64,000 nucleotides of DNA from Pseudomonas sp. CC120222-01a. GTDB lineage: Bacteria; Pseudomonadota; Gammaproteobacteria; Pseudomonadales; Pseudomonadaceae. Both the position numbers and the translations under genes were made by a program. Below the pieces are notes generated by a model. The model saw only the letters and a program-made list of their open reading frames with translations, did not search any database and was not told where the DNA came from. This document shows, piece by piece, positions 8,417 through 16,134 of this stretch. The DNA lies in the NCBI RefSeq assembly GCF_003097235.1, contig NZ_QEQQ01000025.1:1-64000 (forward strand). Direction: 5' to 3'. Within the stretch, counting starts at the first letter, position 1. Every line of letters starts with the position of its first letter.

Positions 8417-9274
8417 TCAGCGCTCTTCGAAGAAGTGCTTGCTCTCTTCCAGGTAAGTGGCGCGCAGCTCGGGGTCAAGCCAGTGTGCGTAGAGGGCGGG
8501 CAGGGTATTCAGGCGCAGGGCCGGTAGCAACTGGTCGATGTGGCTGATGGCTGCGCGCCCCAGTGGCGTGTCCGAGCAGCCTACGTGCAGGAACTGGTAG
8601 CGGTTCACGCCCTGGATCGGATGGAACTGATAGTCCGCCGGCGAGCCGCCATGCTGCTGAATCAGGTAGCGCACCTCCGGCCAGTAGCCCAGTACCAGTT
8701 GCAGGCGCCCGAGCTGTTGCATCTGCAGCAGGTTGGCGGTGGCATCGTTGCCGTAATGGCGGCTGAACGCCGAGTCGGGCAGCTGGCGCAGGATCTCGTC
8801 GACCTGGCTGCTGTAGCTTCGTTCGGCGACGATGCCCAGCTTCAGCCGGGTATTGCCGAGCAGGCCCTTGAGGTCGAGTTGCTGGCCGTCGAGGTAGGGG
8901 GCCAGCAGCGCCTGCCCGGTCTTGCGCACCACCACACCGCTGCTGAGCACACCGAGCGTCGGTTGCGAGAAGTGCACGAATTTCGCCCGCTCCGCAGTCC
9001 ACAGCAGGGTCGGGTCGCAGGTAAAGGTGGAAGGGTCCTGAAGCATCTGCAGGCCGCGCGCACGGTTGACCCGGACAATGCTGTGCTCGTACTCGGGCAT
9101 TTGCTCGATCAGCAGCGGCAGCATCTGGTCGATCACCCCCTGGCCTTTGTCCGTGCCTTCGTACACGGTGAACGGCGGCAGGTCGCGCACCAGCCACAGC
9201 AGGCGTTCCTTGGCCTGCGCCGGTGCTACCAGCAGGCCAGGCAGCAGCGCGCAGCACAGGGCCAGCCAACGCAT
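8417..9274 (-). CDS. Periplasmic substrate-binding protein, TIGR02285/family-3 type
   Basis: The 285-residue protein has a signal peptide (MRWLALCCALLPGLLVAPAQAKE, cleavage after AQA at about residue 21). A type II periplasmic binding fold follows. LLWLVRDLPPFTVYEGTDKGQG matches the start of extracellular solute-binding proteins, and the pattern RGLQMLQ...TCDPTLLWTAERAKFVHFS matches TIGR02285. No ABC permease or ATPase gene is adjacent, so it may serve as a sensor or an orphan binding protein. The ligand is unknown. Its start lies 12 bp below the stop of the CoA-transferase on the same strand, so the two are probably co-transcribed. Confidence 0.75.
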   Translation of the reverse strand: MRWLALCCALLPGLLVAPAQAKERLLWLVRDLPPFTVYEGTDKGQGVIDQMLPLLIEQMPEYEHSIVRVNRARGLQMLQDPSTFTCDPTLLWTAERAKFVHFSQPTLGVLSSGVVVRKTGQALLAPYLDGQQLDLKGLLGNTRLKLGIVAERSYSSQVDEILRQLPDSAFSRHYGNDATANLLQMQQLGRLQLVLGYWPEVRYLIQQHGGSPADYQFHPIQGVNRYQFLHVGCSDTPLGRAAISHIDQLLPALRLNTLPALYAHWLDPELRATYLEESKHFFEER

Positions 9275-9285
9275 CGGCAGCAGCC

Positions 9286-10485
9286 TCAGACCGTGCCTGC
9301 CTGGCGCAGGCTGGCAATTGCCGCCTGGTCGTAGCCCAGGGCCGTGAGCACGCTCTCGGTGTGTTCACCCAGCGTCGGCCCAACCCATTCGGCAGAGCCT
9401 GGGGTTTCCGAGAGCTTGGGGACGATGCCCGGCATCTTGAACGGCTTGCCGTCCGGCAGGCGCGCCTGCAGGAACATCTCACGGGCCAGGTACTGCGGGT
9501 CGCTGAACATGTCTTCGGCCGAGTAGATCCGGCTGGCCGGTACTTCGGCGTCGGTGAGCACCTGCATCAGCTGGTCCAGCGGCAGGCTGTTGGCCCAGCG
9601 ATCGATCACCCCGTACAGCTCGTCGCGGCGGGCATCGCGGCCATCGTTGCTGGCCAGGCTCGGGTCGTCGGCCAGGTCGGTGCGGCCGATGGCCTTCATG
9701 AAACGCTTGAAGATGGCGTCACCGTTGGCGCCGATCTGCACATGCTTGCCGTCGGCGCTGGCGTGGATGGAGGAGGGGGTGATGCCCGGCATGATGTTGC
9801 CGGTACGCTCGCGGATGAAACCGAACACGTCGAACTCCGGGACCATGCTTTCCATCATGGCGAAGATCGCCTCGTACAGCGCCACGTCCACCACCTGGCC
9901 CTGGCCGCCGTTGACTTCGCGATGACGCAGTGCCATCAGCGCGCCAATCACCCCCCATAGCGCAGCGATCGAATCACCGATGGAAATCCCGGTGCGTACC
10001 GGCGGGCGGTCGTCGAACCCGGTGATGTAGCGCAGCCCGCCCATCGATTCACCGACTGCACCGAAGCCCGGCTGGTCCTTCATCGGCCCGGTCTGGCCAA
10101 AGCCGGACAGGCGCACCATCACCAGGCGCGGGTTGAGGGCGTGCAGCACGTCCCAGCCCAGGCCGAGTTTCTCCAGCACGCCGGGGCGGAAGTTTTCGAT
10201 CAGGATGTCGGCCTCGCCCAGCAGGCGCTTGAGCACTTCACGGCCTTCGGGGTGCTTGAGGTTGAGCGTCAGCGACTGCTTGTTGCGCGCCTGCACGAAC
10301 CACCACAGTGACGTGCCCTCGTACAGCTTGCGCCATTTGCGCAGCGGGTCACCGCCGTCCGGCGACTCGACCTTGATCACTTCGGCGCCGAATTCGGCGC
10401 AGATCCGCGAGGCGAACGGCCCGGCGATCAGGGTGCCGAGCTCGATGACTTTCAGGCCGGCGAGGGGTTTGCTGGGCGTAGACAT
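9286..10485 (-). CDS. CaiB/BaiF-family (class III) CoA-transferase
   Basis: The 399-residue cytoplasmic protein opens PLAGLKVIELGTLIAGPFAS, followed by CAEFGAEVIKVESPDGGDP and ENFRPGVLEKLGLGWD. These are all class III CoA-transferase signatures. The class usually moves CoA between carboxylic acids via an Asp-linked acyl intermediate. Here the segment that normally holds that Asp reads QPGFGAVGESMGGLRYITG, with Gly at the expected position. The reaction is therefore uncertain. The start at 10485 (MSTPSKPLAG) is chosen on family alignment; a longer frame reaches 10563. The gene is divergent from yaeQ. Confidence 0.85.
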   Translation of the reverse strand: MSTPSKPLAGLKVIELGTLIAGPFASRICAEFGAEVIKVESPDGGDPLRKWRKLYEGTSLWWFVQARNKQSLTLNLKHPEGREVLKRLLGEADILIENFRPGVLEKLGLGWDVLHALNPRLVMVRLSGFGQTGPMKDQPGFGAVGESMGGLRYITGFDDRPPVRTGISIGDSIAALWGVIGALMALRHREVNGGQGQVVDVALYEAIFAMMESMVPEFDVFGFIRERTGNIMPGITPSSIHASADGKHVQIGANGDAIFKRFMKAIGRTDLADDPSLASNDGRDARRDELYGVIDRWANSLPLDQLMQVLTDAEVPASRIYSAEDMFSDPQYLAREMFLQARLPDGKPFKMPGIVPKLSETPGSAEWVGPTLGEHTESVLTALGYDQAAIASLRQAGTV

Positions 10486-10618
10486 GAGGCATCCGTGGCA
10501 ACTGGTCAGAGCCGTGGTTTTAGCATAGGTGCGGGGCGGCCGATACTGCTCCGGCGCAAGCAAAGGCGGGATCGGTTAAACTAGGTGACTTTTCTCTACG
10601 CACGAAGCCCACTCGACC

Positions 10619-11161
10619 ATGGCCCAGCCGTCCACCACCTACAAATTCGAACTGAACCTGACCGATCTTGATCGTGGCGTGTACGAAAACGTCCGCCAGA
10701 CCATCGCCCGTCACCCTTCGGAAACCGAAGAGCGCATGGCCGTGCGCCTGCTGGCCTATGCCCTGTGGTACAACGAGAACCTGTCGTTCGGCCGTGGCCT
10801 GTCCGATGTCGACGAAGCGGCGCTGTGGGAAAAGAGCCTGGACGACCGCATCCTGCACTGGATCGAAGTCGGCCAGCCGGACGCCGACCGCCTGACCTGG
10901 TGCTCGCGCCGCACCGAGCGCACCAGCCTGCTCGCCTACGGCAGCCTGCGCGTGTGGGAAGGCAAGGTCGTGAGCGCGGTCAAAGGCCTGAAGAACCTGA
11001 GCATTGCTGCCGTGCCACAGGAAGTGCTGGAGGTGCTGGCCACCGACATGCCGCGCACCATCAAGTGGGATGTGATGATCAGCGAAGGCACTGTGTTCGT
11101 CACCGATGACCGTGGCCAGCACGAAGTGCAGCTGCAGTGGCTGCTCGGTGAGCGCGGCTGA
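10619..11161 (+). CDS. yaeQ: YaeQ family protein
   Basis: The 180-residue protein matches the YaeQ family in length and in the motifs YKFELNLTDLDRGVYENV, RHPSETEERMAVRLLAYALWY and DVMISEGTVFVTDD. YaeQ has a PD-(D/E)XK nuclease-like fold. It has been linked to complementing RfaH defects, but its role is unsettled. The gene ends 8 bp before recJ on the same strand, which suggests co-transcription. Confidence 0.92.
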   Translation: MAQPSTTYKFELNLTDLDRGVYENVRQTIARHPSETEERMAVRLLAYALWYNENLSFGRGLSDVDEAALWEKSLDDRILHWIEVGQPDADRLTWCSRRTERTSLLAYGSLRVWEGKVVSAVKGLKNLSIAAVPQEVLEVLATDMPRTIKWDVMISEGTVFVTDDRGQHEVQLQWLLGERG

Positions 11162-11169
11162 AGCCCCCC

Positions 11170-12879
11170 ATGCGTATCGAACCTCGCCCGCTGCCGCCGA
11201 CCCTGCCATTTCTGGGTAACCTTCCACCCTTGCTGACCCGTCTGTATGCCGCCCGCGGCGTGCAATCCGAGGCCGAGCTGGACAAGAGCCTGGCGCGCCT
11301 GCTGCCGTACCAGCAGCTCAAGGGCATCGAGGCGGCAGTGGACCTGCTGGTCGAAGCCCTCGACCAGCGCCAGCGCATCCTTATCGTCGGCGATTTCGAT
11401 GCCGACGGCGCCACCGCCAGCACCGTCGGCATGCTCGGCCTGCGCCTGCTGGGTGCGGCCCATGTCGATTACCTGGTGCCCAACCGCTTCGAATACGGCT
11501 ACGGCCTGACCCCGGAGATCGTCCAGGTGGCGCTCGAGCGCCAGCCAGACCTGCTGGTGACCGTCGATAACGGCATCTCCAGCGTCGAAGGCGTGGCAGC
11601 GGCCAAGGCGGCCGGGCTCAAGGTGCTGGTCACCGACCACCACCTGCCGGGCCAGCAGTTGCCGGATGCTGACGCCATCGTCAATCCGAACCAGCCTGGC
11701 TGCGATTTCCCGAGCAAGTCGCTGGCCGGCGTCGGGGTGATCTTCTACGTGCTCATGGCCCTGCGTGCACGCTTGCGCAGCCTGGGGCGCTACGAAACGC
11801 AGCCGCAGCCGAATATCGGCGAGCTGCTCGACCTGGTCGCCCTGGGCAGCGTCGCCGACGTGGTGCCGCTGGATGCCAACAACCGCATCCTCGTGCACCA
11901 GGGCCTGGAGCGTATCCGCGCCGGCCGCGCGCGGCCTGGCCTGAAGGCCATCCTGGAAGTGGCGCGGCGCGATCATCGGCGCATCACCTCCACCGACCTC
12001 GGCTTCATCCTCGGCCCACGGCTCAATGCCGCCGGGCGCCTGGACGACATGAGCCTGGGCATCGAATGCCTGCTGTGCGAAGACGAAGCCCTGGCCCAGG
12101 ACATGGCCCAGCAACTGGATGACCTGAACCAGGACCGCAAGTCGATCGAGCAGGGCATGCAGCGCGAAGCCTTGGCCCAGCTCAAGGACCTGCCGGTCGA
12201 GTCCATGCCTTATGGCCTGTGCCTGTTCGATGCCGATTGGCACCAGGGTGTGATCGGAATTCTTGCTTCGCGCCTGAAGGAGCGTTACCACCGGCCGACC
12301 ATCGCCTTCGCCGATGCCGGCGACGGTATGCTCAAGGGCTCGGCGCGTTCGGTACCGGGCTTCCATATTCGCGACGCACTGGATGCGGTGGCAGCGCGCC
12401 AGCCACAGCTGATCAGCAAGTTCGGCGGGCATGCGATGGCGGCGGGGCTGTCCCTGCCAGAAAGCAACTTCCCGGCCTTTGCCGAAGCCTTCGATGAAGA
12501 AGTCCGGCGCCAGCTTCGAGAAGAGGACCTGACCGGTCGTCTGCTCTCGGACGGCAGCCTGGCCGTGGAGGAATTCCACCTCGACCTGGCCAAGGCCCTG
12601 CGCAATGCCGGGCCTTGGGGGCAGCACTTCCCCGAGCCGCTGTTCCATGGGGTGTTCCAGTTGGTGGAGCAGCGTGTGGTCGGTGAGCGGCACTTGAAGG
12701 TGGTGCTCAAGAGTGAGTGCGGGTCGGTGCGGCTGGATGGTATTGCCTTTGGCATTGACCGGGATGTATGGCCGAACCCGACGGTGCGTTGGGTCGAACT
12801 GGCGTACAAGCTGGATGTGAACGAGTTTCGCGGGAATGAGAGTGTGCAGTTGATGATTGCGCATATGGAGCCGCGCTGA
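11170..12879 (+). CDS. recJ: Single-stranded-DNA-specific exonuclease RecJ
   Basis: The 569-residue DHH-family 5'-3' exonuclease acts in RecF-pathway recombination and mismatch repair. The metal-binding motifs are clear: VGDFDADGATAS (DFDADG at residues 75-80), VTVDNGIS, VTDHHLPG (DHH near residues 157-159) and, in the DHHA1 domain, GGHAMAAGLSL near residue 420. A C-terminal OB-like domain completes the protein. The length is normal and the protein is intact. Confidence 0.96.
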   Translation: MRIEPRPLPPTLPFLGNLPPLLTRLYAARGVQSEAELDKSLARLLPYQQLKGIEAAVDLLVEALDQRQRILIVGDFDADGATASTVGMLGLRLLGAAHVDYLVPNRFEYGYGLTPEIVQVALERQPDLLVTVDNGISSVEGVAAAKAAGLKVLVTDHHLPGQQLPDADAIVNPNQPGCDFPSKSLAGVGVIFYVLMALRARLRSLGRYETQPQPNIGELLDLVALGSVADVVPLDANNRILVHQGLERIRAGRARPGLKAILEVARRDHRRITSTDLGFILGPRLNAAGRLDDMSLGIECLLCEDEALAQDMAQQLDDLNQDRKSIEQGMQREALAQLKDLPVESMPYGLCLFDADWHQGVIGILASRLKERYHRPTIAFADAGDGMLKGSARSVPGFHIRDALDAVAARQPQLISKFGGHAMAAGLSLPESNFPAFAEAFDEEVRRQLREEDLTGRLLSDGSLAVEEFHLDLAKALRNAGPWGQHFPEPLFHGVFQLVEQRVVGERHLKVVLKSECGSVRLDGIAFGIDRDVWPNPTVRWVELAYKLDVNEFRGNESVQLMIAHMEPR

Positions 12880-12952
12880 GTTTACCGCCAGCTGCACACC
12901 TCGGTTTTTTCTGTTGTGTCGAAATCGAGCCCCGGCCGGCCGGCGCTCGATC

Positions 12953-13513
12953 TCACAGGCGCTGCTCAGGTTCAGTTGTATTCCTATCTGGACGGAAGTA
13001 GATCGCCGCTGCCGCAATCAAGGTGCTAATGCCGACAACTGAAAAAACAATAACGGCCAGTGTGGTCTCCTTGTTGTTTACATTTGTTACATGTGCTGCC
13101 AGTGAAGAGTCGTATAGGAACATACCGTTAGGGGCAATTAGTCGCTGGACTGTTGCCGCGTTTTCAAGGACTACTACGTCGACAAAGAGTGGGGTGCTGG
13201 GGTTCAGATCTGCTGCATCATAGTAAATCTTATTCGCATAAAGTTGGGCGCTGTAGTGTTTTCCATTGGGGGATTTAAACTTTATGGAGAAGGTGTAAAG
13301 GGATTTGTCACTATCCCAAGTTTCAGGCACAGAGGTGAGAGAAGCCGGGGCTCGCGACCATGACTCTTCGCTGGTGTTTTTGTGCTCGCGCCACATAAAT
13401 GTAAAGCTAGCACTTAAGATGAGATTTAAAATCCCGCTTATTAATAGGGCTTTAGCTTGTTTGTGAGGGGGAAGCTCACACATGAGTTTTAGCGAGTATT
13501 GCCAGATATTCAT
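12953..13513 (-). CDS. DUF3592-like membrane protein
   Basis: The 186-residue protein has two predicted membrane segments, near residues 20-40 (ALLISGILNLILSASFTFMW) and 150-172 (TTLAVIVFSVVGISTLIAAA). A soluble, beta-rich loop of about 100 residues lies between them. This layout, with a YSAQLYANKIYYD-type segment after a PNG turn, resembles DUF3592 proteins of unknown function. Base composition is clearly poorer in G+C than the neighbours, which suggests recent acquisition. No operon partner is visible, and the start ATG at 13513 has no strong Shine-Dalgarno sequence. Confidence 0.65.
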   Translation of the reverse strand: MNIWQYSLKLMCELPPHKQAKALLISGILNLILSASFTFMWREHKNTSEESWSRAPASLTSVPETWDSDKSLYTFSIKFKSPNGKHYSAQLYANKIYYDAADLNPSTPLFVDVVVLENAATVQRLIAPNGMFLYDSSLAAHVTNVNNKETTLAVIVFSVVGISTLIAAAAIYFRPDRNTTEPEQRL

Positions 13514-13837
13514 GTTGGCTCGGCATTTAGTGTTTGCGGGTTAGCTAGAAATATTGGTCCTGTTAATTTCTAATCGTGAGCGTGAAATTAGGGTGTTTAG
13601 CGCGGCGCGTATGAGCTTTGATGCTCACCGTGACGTGATTGAAGATAGTGTTTTGAAGTCAGGGGAGCGATAGGAGGAGGGAGATGCCTCTTGAGAAGGA
13701 TTTCCCAAGTAAACGTAGTGCTATGTGTAACGAGCTGTAGGAAATTTCTAGATAGCCCGGCAGATCGGGTCAAAAGGGTTGTAGAGGGTGCTACAACCCT
13801 TGGTGTGTGGAAAACGTCAGCTTTATTCGATCTGCGG
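13514..13837. other. Low-GC intergenic stretch with terminator and possible short reading frames
   Basis: No convincing gene is present. A plus-strand frame runs open from about 13545 to 13673 and ends in SFDAHRDVIEDSVLKSGER. It has no good initiation signal until an internal ATG at 13611, so it may be a gene fragment. An 18-codon frame at 13684-13740 (MPLEKDFPSKRSAMCNEL) has an unusually strong aggaggaggg Shine-Dalgarno sequence. Neither is supported by homology that I recognise. Confidence 0.4.
13772..13801 (-). terminator. Intrinsic terminator after the DUF3077 gene
   Basis: A perfect 11-bp stem (AAGGGTTGTAG at 13774-13784 with CTACAACCCTT at 13791-13801) has a 6-base loop. On the minus strand it is followed by T residues (13775-13772). 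It lies 37 bp beyond the stop of the gene at 13838. Confidence 0.75.
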
Positions 13838-14101
13838 TTAATGCGTCGTGCCTAACTCGGCATCATCCAAGAGAGCCTTGGCCATGGCACTCAGGTAATG
13901 GGATGCCCAGATCATCATTGGTTTCTCATCCATCAGGCCGATGATGGTCAGCTCTCTTACATAGCCCATCAATTCCGAGGCCTGCTCGCGGGCATCGCGG
14001 CAGGGAATGCCTGGTTCGATACGGAACAGGGGATGGGTCTGGTGTTCGCCTTGGAAGAAGGTGGTTTTGCCGACGGTGAATTGAGTGTCGTCTGTGGTCA
14101 T
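13838..14101 (-). CDS. DUF3077 family protein
   Basis: The 87-residue protein contains FRIEPGIPCRDAREQASELMGYVREL and a C-terminal helix MIWASHYLSAMAKALLDDAE, the pattern of Pseudomonas DUF3077 proteins (function unknown). No signal peptide is visible. It lies downstream of a DUF6124-like gene on the same strand, with a REP palindrome between them. Such genes often occur as tandem pairs in pseudomonads. The Shine-Dalgarno sequence on the minus strand is aggaggg, just before the ATG at 14101. Confidence 0.75.
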   Translation of the reverse strand: MTTDDTQFTVGKTTFFQGEHQTHPLFRIEPGIPCRDAREQASELMGYVRELTIIGLMDEKPMMIWASHYLSAMAKALLDDAELGTTH

Positions 14102-14137
14102 CGAATGCCCTCCTGAAACATCTTGATTGCCTGTTCT

Positions 14138-14169
14138 GGCCTCTTCGCGGGCGAGCCCGCGAAGAGGCC
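14138..14169. repeat. REP palindrome
   Basis: The interval is a near-perfect palindrome built on ggcctcttcgcgggc / gcccgcgaagaggcc. It lies between two co-directional small genes, in keeping with a role in message processing or stability. Confidence 0.85.
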
Positions 14170-14182
14170 CGCAAATCCAACC

Positions 14183-14464
14183 TCAATGCAGGCTGCTACT
14201 CCGCTCCAGAGCCAGCGACAGTGCATCCGCCTGGCCCCAGGCAATCTGCATGGCACGCAGCCCGTTCACCAGCGATTCCCGGGTGTGGTCATCTTCGATG
14301 GCATCGAGGGTTCGGTGGCAATGGTTGTAGGCAAGCATCAGGTAATGGGTGACGTTCATCACCACGTGATCGATGGGCACGATGCCCTCGCTGACGGCGT
14401 TGGTGAGGGTCTTGTCGGAGGGAAGGTCGAAATGATGGGGTGGGTCAGGGACTATTTTCTTCAT
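14183..14464 (-). CDS. Small conserved protein, DUF6124-like
   Basis: The 93-residue protein opens MKKIVPDPPHHFDLPSDKT, then has a mainly helical body with YLMLAYNHCHRTLDAIEDD and ends in a helix around QADALSLALERS. The opening and helical layout resemble DUF6124 proteins of Pseudomonas, which have no known function. It probably shares a transcript with the DUF3077 gene downstream. Its own leader (14471-14640) is unusually rich in complementary segments, so expression may be controlled at the RNA level. Confidence 0.6.
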   Translation of the reverse strand: MKKIVPDPPHHFDLPSDKTLTNAVSEGIVPIDHVVMNVTHYLMLAYNHCHRTLDAIEDDHTRESLVNGLRAMQIAWGQADALSLALERSSSLH

Positions 14465-14470
14465 ATGGAA

Positions 14471-14640
14471 CGACTCGTAGGGTTACTGATTGACCGACCT
14501 GTCCGATTCCACACGGATGGGTGGCAGTTGTACGCGGTGTGGAATCCAGGCTACGAGTAAACCCGGTAGGCTTTGCGGCCTCCCGCGCACAACTGCCATG
14601 ACGGCAGTAACTCAGTAATTGACCAGGATTCCACCCCCGG
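14471..14640 (-). promoter_or_regulatory. Structured 5' leader or small RNA upstream of the DUF6124-like gene
   Basis: Within 170 bases several complementary pairs are visible. ACTCGTAG (14473-14480) can pair with CTACGAGT (14551-14558). GGCAGTTGTACGCG (14523-14536) can pair with CGCGCACAACTGCC (14584-14597) with one mismatch. ACTGCC (14592-14597) can alternatively pair with GGCAGT (14603-14608) around a 5-base loop. The box tggaatcc occurs in both orientations (from 14539 on the plus strand and from 14627 on the other). The second and third pairings exclude each other, as in an attenuator or riboswitch. No known RNA family is recognised. Confidence 0.5.
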
Positions 14641-14918
14641 ACGCTAAACATCAGCGACCCGAAAGAGCCTAAAGGGCGGTGTTTCCAGGGACAATCAGAC
14701 GCGAGTCGACAGGCCTTGTAGGATATTTTCCTCAGCTAGGCACCGCCAGCTCAAATGCGTAGGAAACGTCTGATACATGCGTCGGACCAGTCAGCAATCC
14801 CACAGAACCTTCCCCCCCATCAATCTGGTCTAGTCTGATTAATGACCGGCACCGGGCCAGGGATGTGCACTTGAGTGTCCGGACCGGATCACCATTGGAG
14901 TCCTTGGGAGGTGCCCTC
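14641..14918. other. Intergenic region before the flavin oxidoreductase gene
   Basis: No gene is supported. Short complementary blocks occur: GGCGGTG (14675) with CACCGCC (14741), GTTTCC (14681) with GGAAAC (14762), and ATCAGACG (14694) with CGTCTGAT (14767). Their order does not allow all to pair at once. The promoter of the downstream gene is probably here, but no consensus is convincing. A minus-strand frame at 14732-14920 is not credible. Confidence 0.4.
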
Positions 14919-16025
14919 ATGAGCCTGCTGCTCGAGCCTTACACCCTGCGTCAGCTGACGCTGCCCAACCGCATCGCGGTCTCGCCGATGTGCCAGTATT
15001 CCGCCATTGATGGCCTGGCCAACGATTGGCACCTTGTTCACTTGGGCAGCCGCGCCGTGGGTGGCGCTGGCCTGGTCATCAGCGAAGCCGTCGCGGTGAC
15101 TGCCGATGGCCGCATCACCGCCGAAGACCTCGGCTTGTGGAACGACGACCAGATCGTCCCGTTGCAGCGCATCACCCGTTTCATTACCGCGCAAGGTGCC
15201 GTGCCGGGTATCCAGTTGGCCCACGCCGGGCGCAAGGCCAGTACCTACCGGCCATGGCTGGGCAAGCAGGGCAGTGTGAAGCTCGAAGACGGCGGCTGGC
15301 AGCCCGTGGGCCCGTCGAAAATCGCCTTCGACCCGCAGCACACACCGCCACGCGAGTTGAGCAAGGACGAAATCCAGGACGTGATCGACGCCTTCGTCGC
15401 CTCGACCGAGCGGGCGCTCAAGGCCGGCTTCAAGGTGGTCGAGATCCACGCCGCCCATGGTTATCTGCTGCACCAGTTTCTTTCACCGCTGAGCAACCAG
15501 CGCCGTGACGAATACGGCAGTTGCTTCGAGAATCGAATCCGCCTGACCCTGCAGGTGGTGGAGGCCGTGCGCAAGGTCTGGCCGGCCGAATTGCCGCTGT
15601 TCGTGCGGGTATCGGCAACTGACTGGGTGGAGGATGGCTGGAACCCGGATGAAACCGTCGAACTGGCTCGTCGCCTGCGGGTGCTGGGTGTCGACCTGAT
15701 CGATGTGTCCTCCGGTGGTACTTCGGTCAACGCCGAAATTCCTACAGGCCCTGGCTATCAGACACGCTTTGCAGAGCGCGTGCGCAAGGAAGCAGAGATC
15801 GCCACCGGCACCGTCGGCATGATCACTGAACCGGCCCAGGCCGAGCACATTCTGCGCACCGGGCAGGCCGACGTGATCTTCCTGGCTCGGGAGTTGCTGC
15901 GCGATCCTTACTGGCCGCTGCATGCCGATGATGATCTGGGTGGCAACAAGGCTACTTGGCCGGCGCAGTACCAAAGGGCGACCAGCCGGGCCAATCCGAT
16001 TCACGAGTCCGATTTGCGAGACTAG
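14919..16025 (+). CDS. NADH:flavin oxidoreductase, old yellow enzyme family (YqjM/XenA class)
   Basis: The 368-residue FMN-dependent ene-reductase is a TIM barrel. SPMCQYSAIDGLANDWH carries the Cys typical of the thermophilic-like or YqjM class. QLAHAGRKAS and EIHAAHGYLLHQFLSP hold the substrate-binding His residues, and NQRRDEYGSCFENR follows. It would reduce activated C=C bonds of enones or xenobiotics with NAD(P)H. The ATG at 14919 is chosen for its gggaggt Shine-Dalgarno sequence; an upstream in-frame start at 14865 has none. It is convergent with patD across a large BIME. It is a paralogue-type relative of XenA and not clearly XenA itself. Confidence 0.9.
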   Translation: MSLLLEPYTLRQLTLPNRIAVSPMCQYSAIDGLANDWHLVHLGSRAVGGAGLVISEAVAVTADGRITAEDLGLWNDDQIVPLQRITRFITAQGAVPGIQLAHAGRKASTYRPWLGKQGSVKLEDGGWQPVGPSKIAFDPQHTPPRELSKDEIQDVIDAFVASTERALKAGFKVVEIHAAHGYLLHQFLSPLSNQRRDEYGSCFENRIRLTLQVVEAVRKVWPAELPLFVRVSATDWVEDGWNPDETVELARRLRVLGVDLIDVSSGGTSVNAEIPTGPGYQTRFAERVRKEAEIATGTVGMITEPAQAEHILRTGQADVIFLARELLRDPYWPLHADDDLGGNKATWPAQYQRATSRANPIHESDLRD

Positions 16026-16037
16026 CTGCTACCTGCA

Positions 16038-16118
16038 ATGGCCTCTTCGCGGGGCAAGCCCGCTCCCACAGGTTTAGCACCGTCCTGTGGGAGCGGGCTT
16101 GCCCCGCGAAGAGGCCAT
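16038..16118. repeat. BIME: perfect 35-bp inverted REP pair
   Basis: Bases 16038-16072 and 16084-16118 are perfect reverse complements around an 11-base spacer (arm core gcctcttcgcggggcaagcc). The pair lies between convergent genes and could serve as a bidirectional transcript end. Confidence 0.9.
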
Positions 16119-16134
16119 GAGCCTGGCAGATGTA

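Noticed and set aside
10936..13017. 693-codon antisense frame over recJ and yaeQ
   Set aside because: Mirror of two well-supported genes.
14732..14920. 62-codon minus-strand frame upstream of the oxidoreductase
   Set aside because: No Shine-Dalgarno sequence, overlaps the oxidoreductase start, no similarity; the region looks regulatory.
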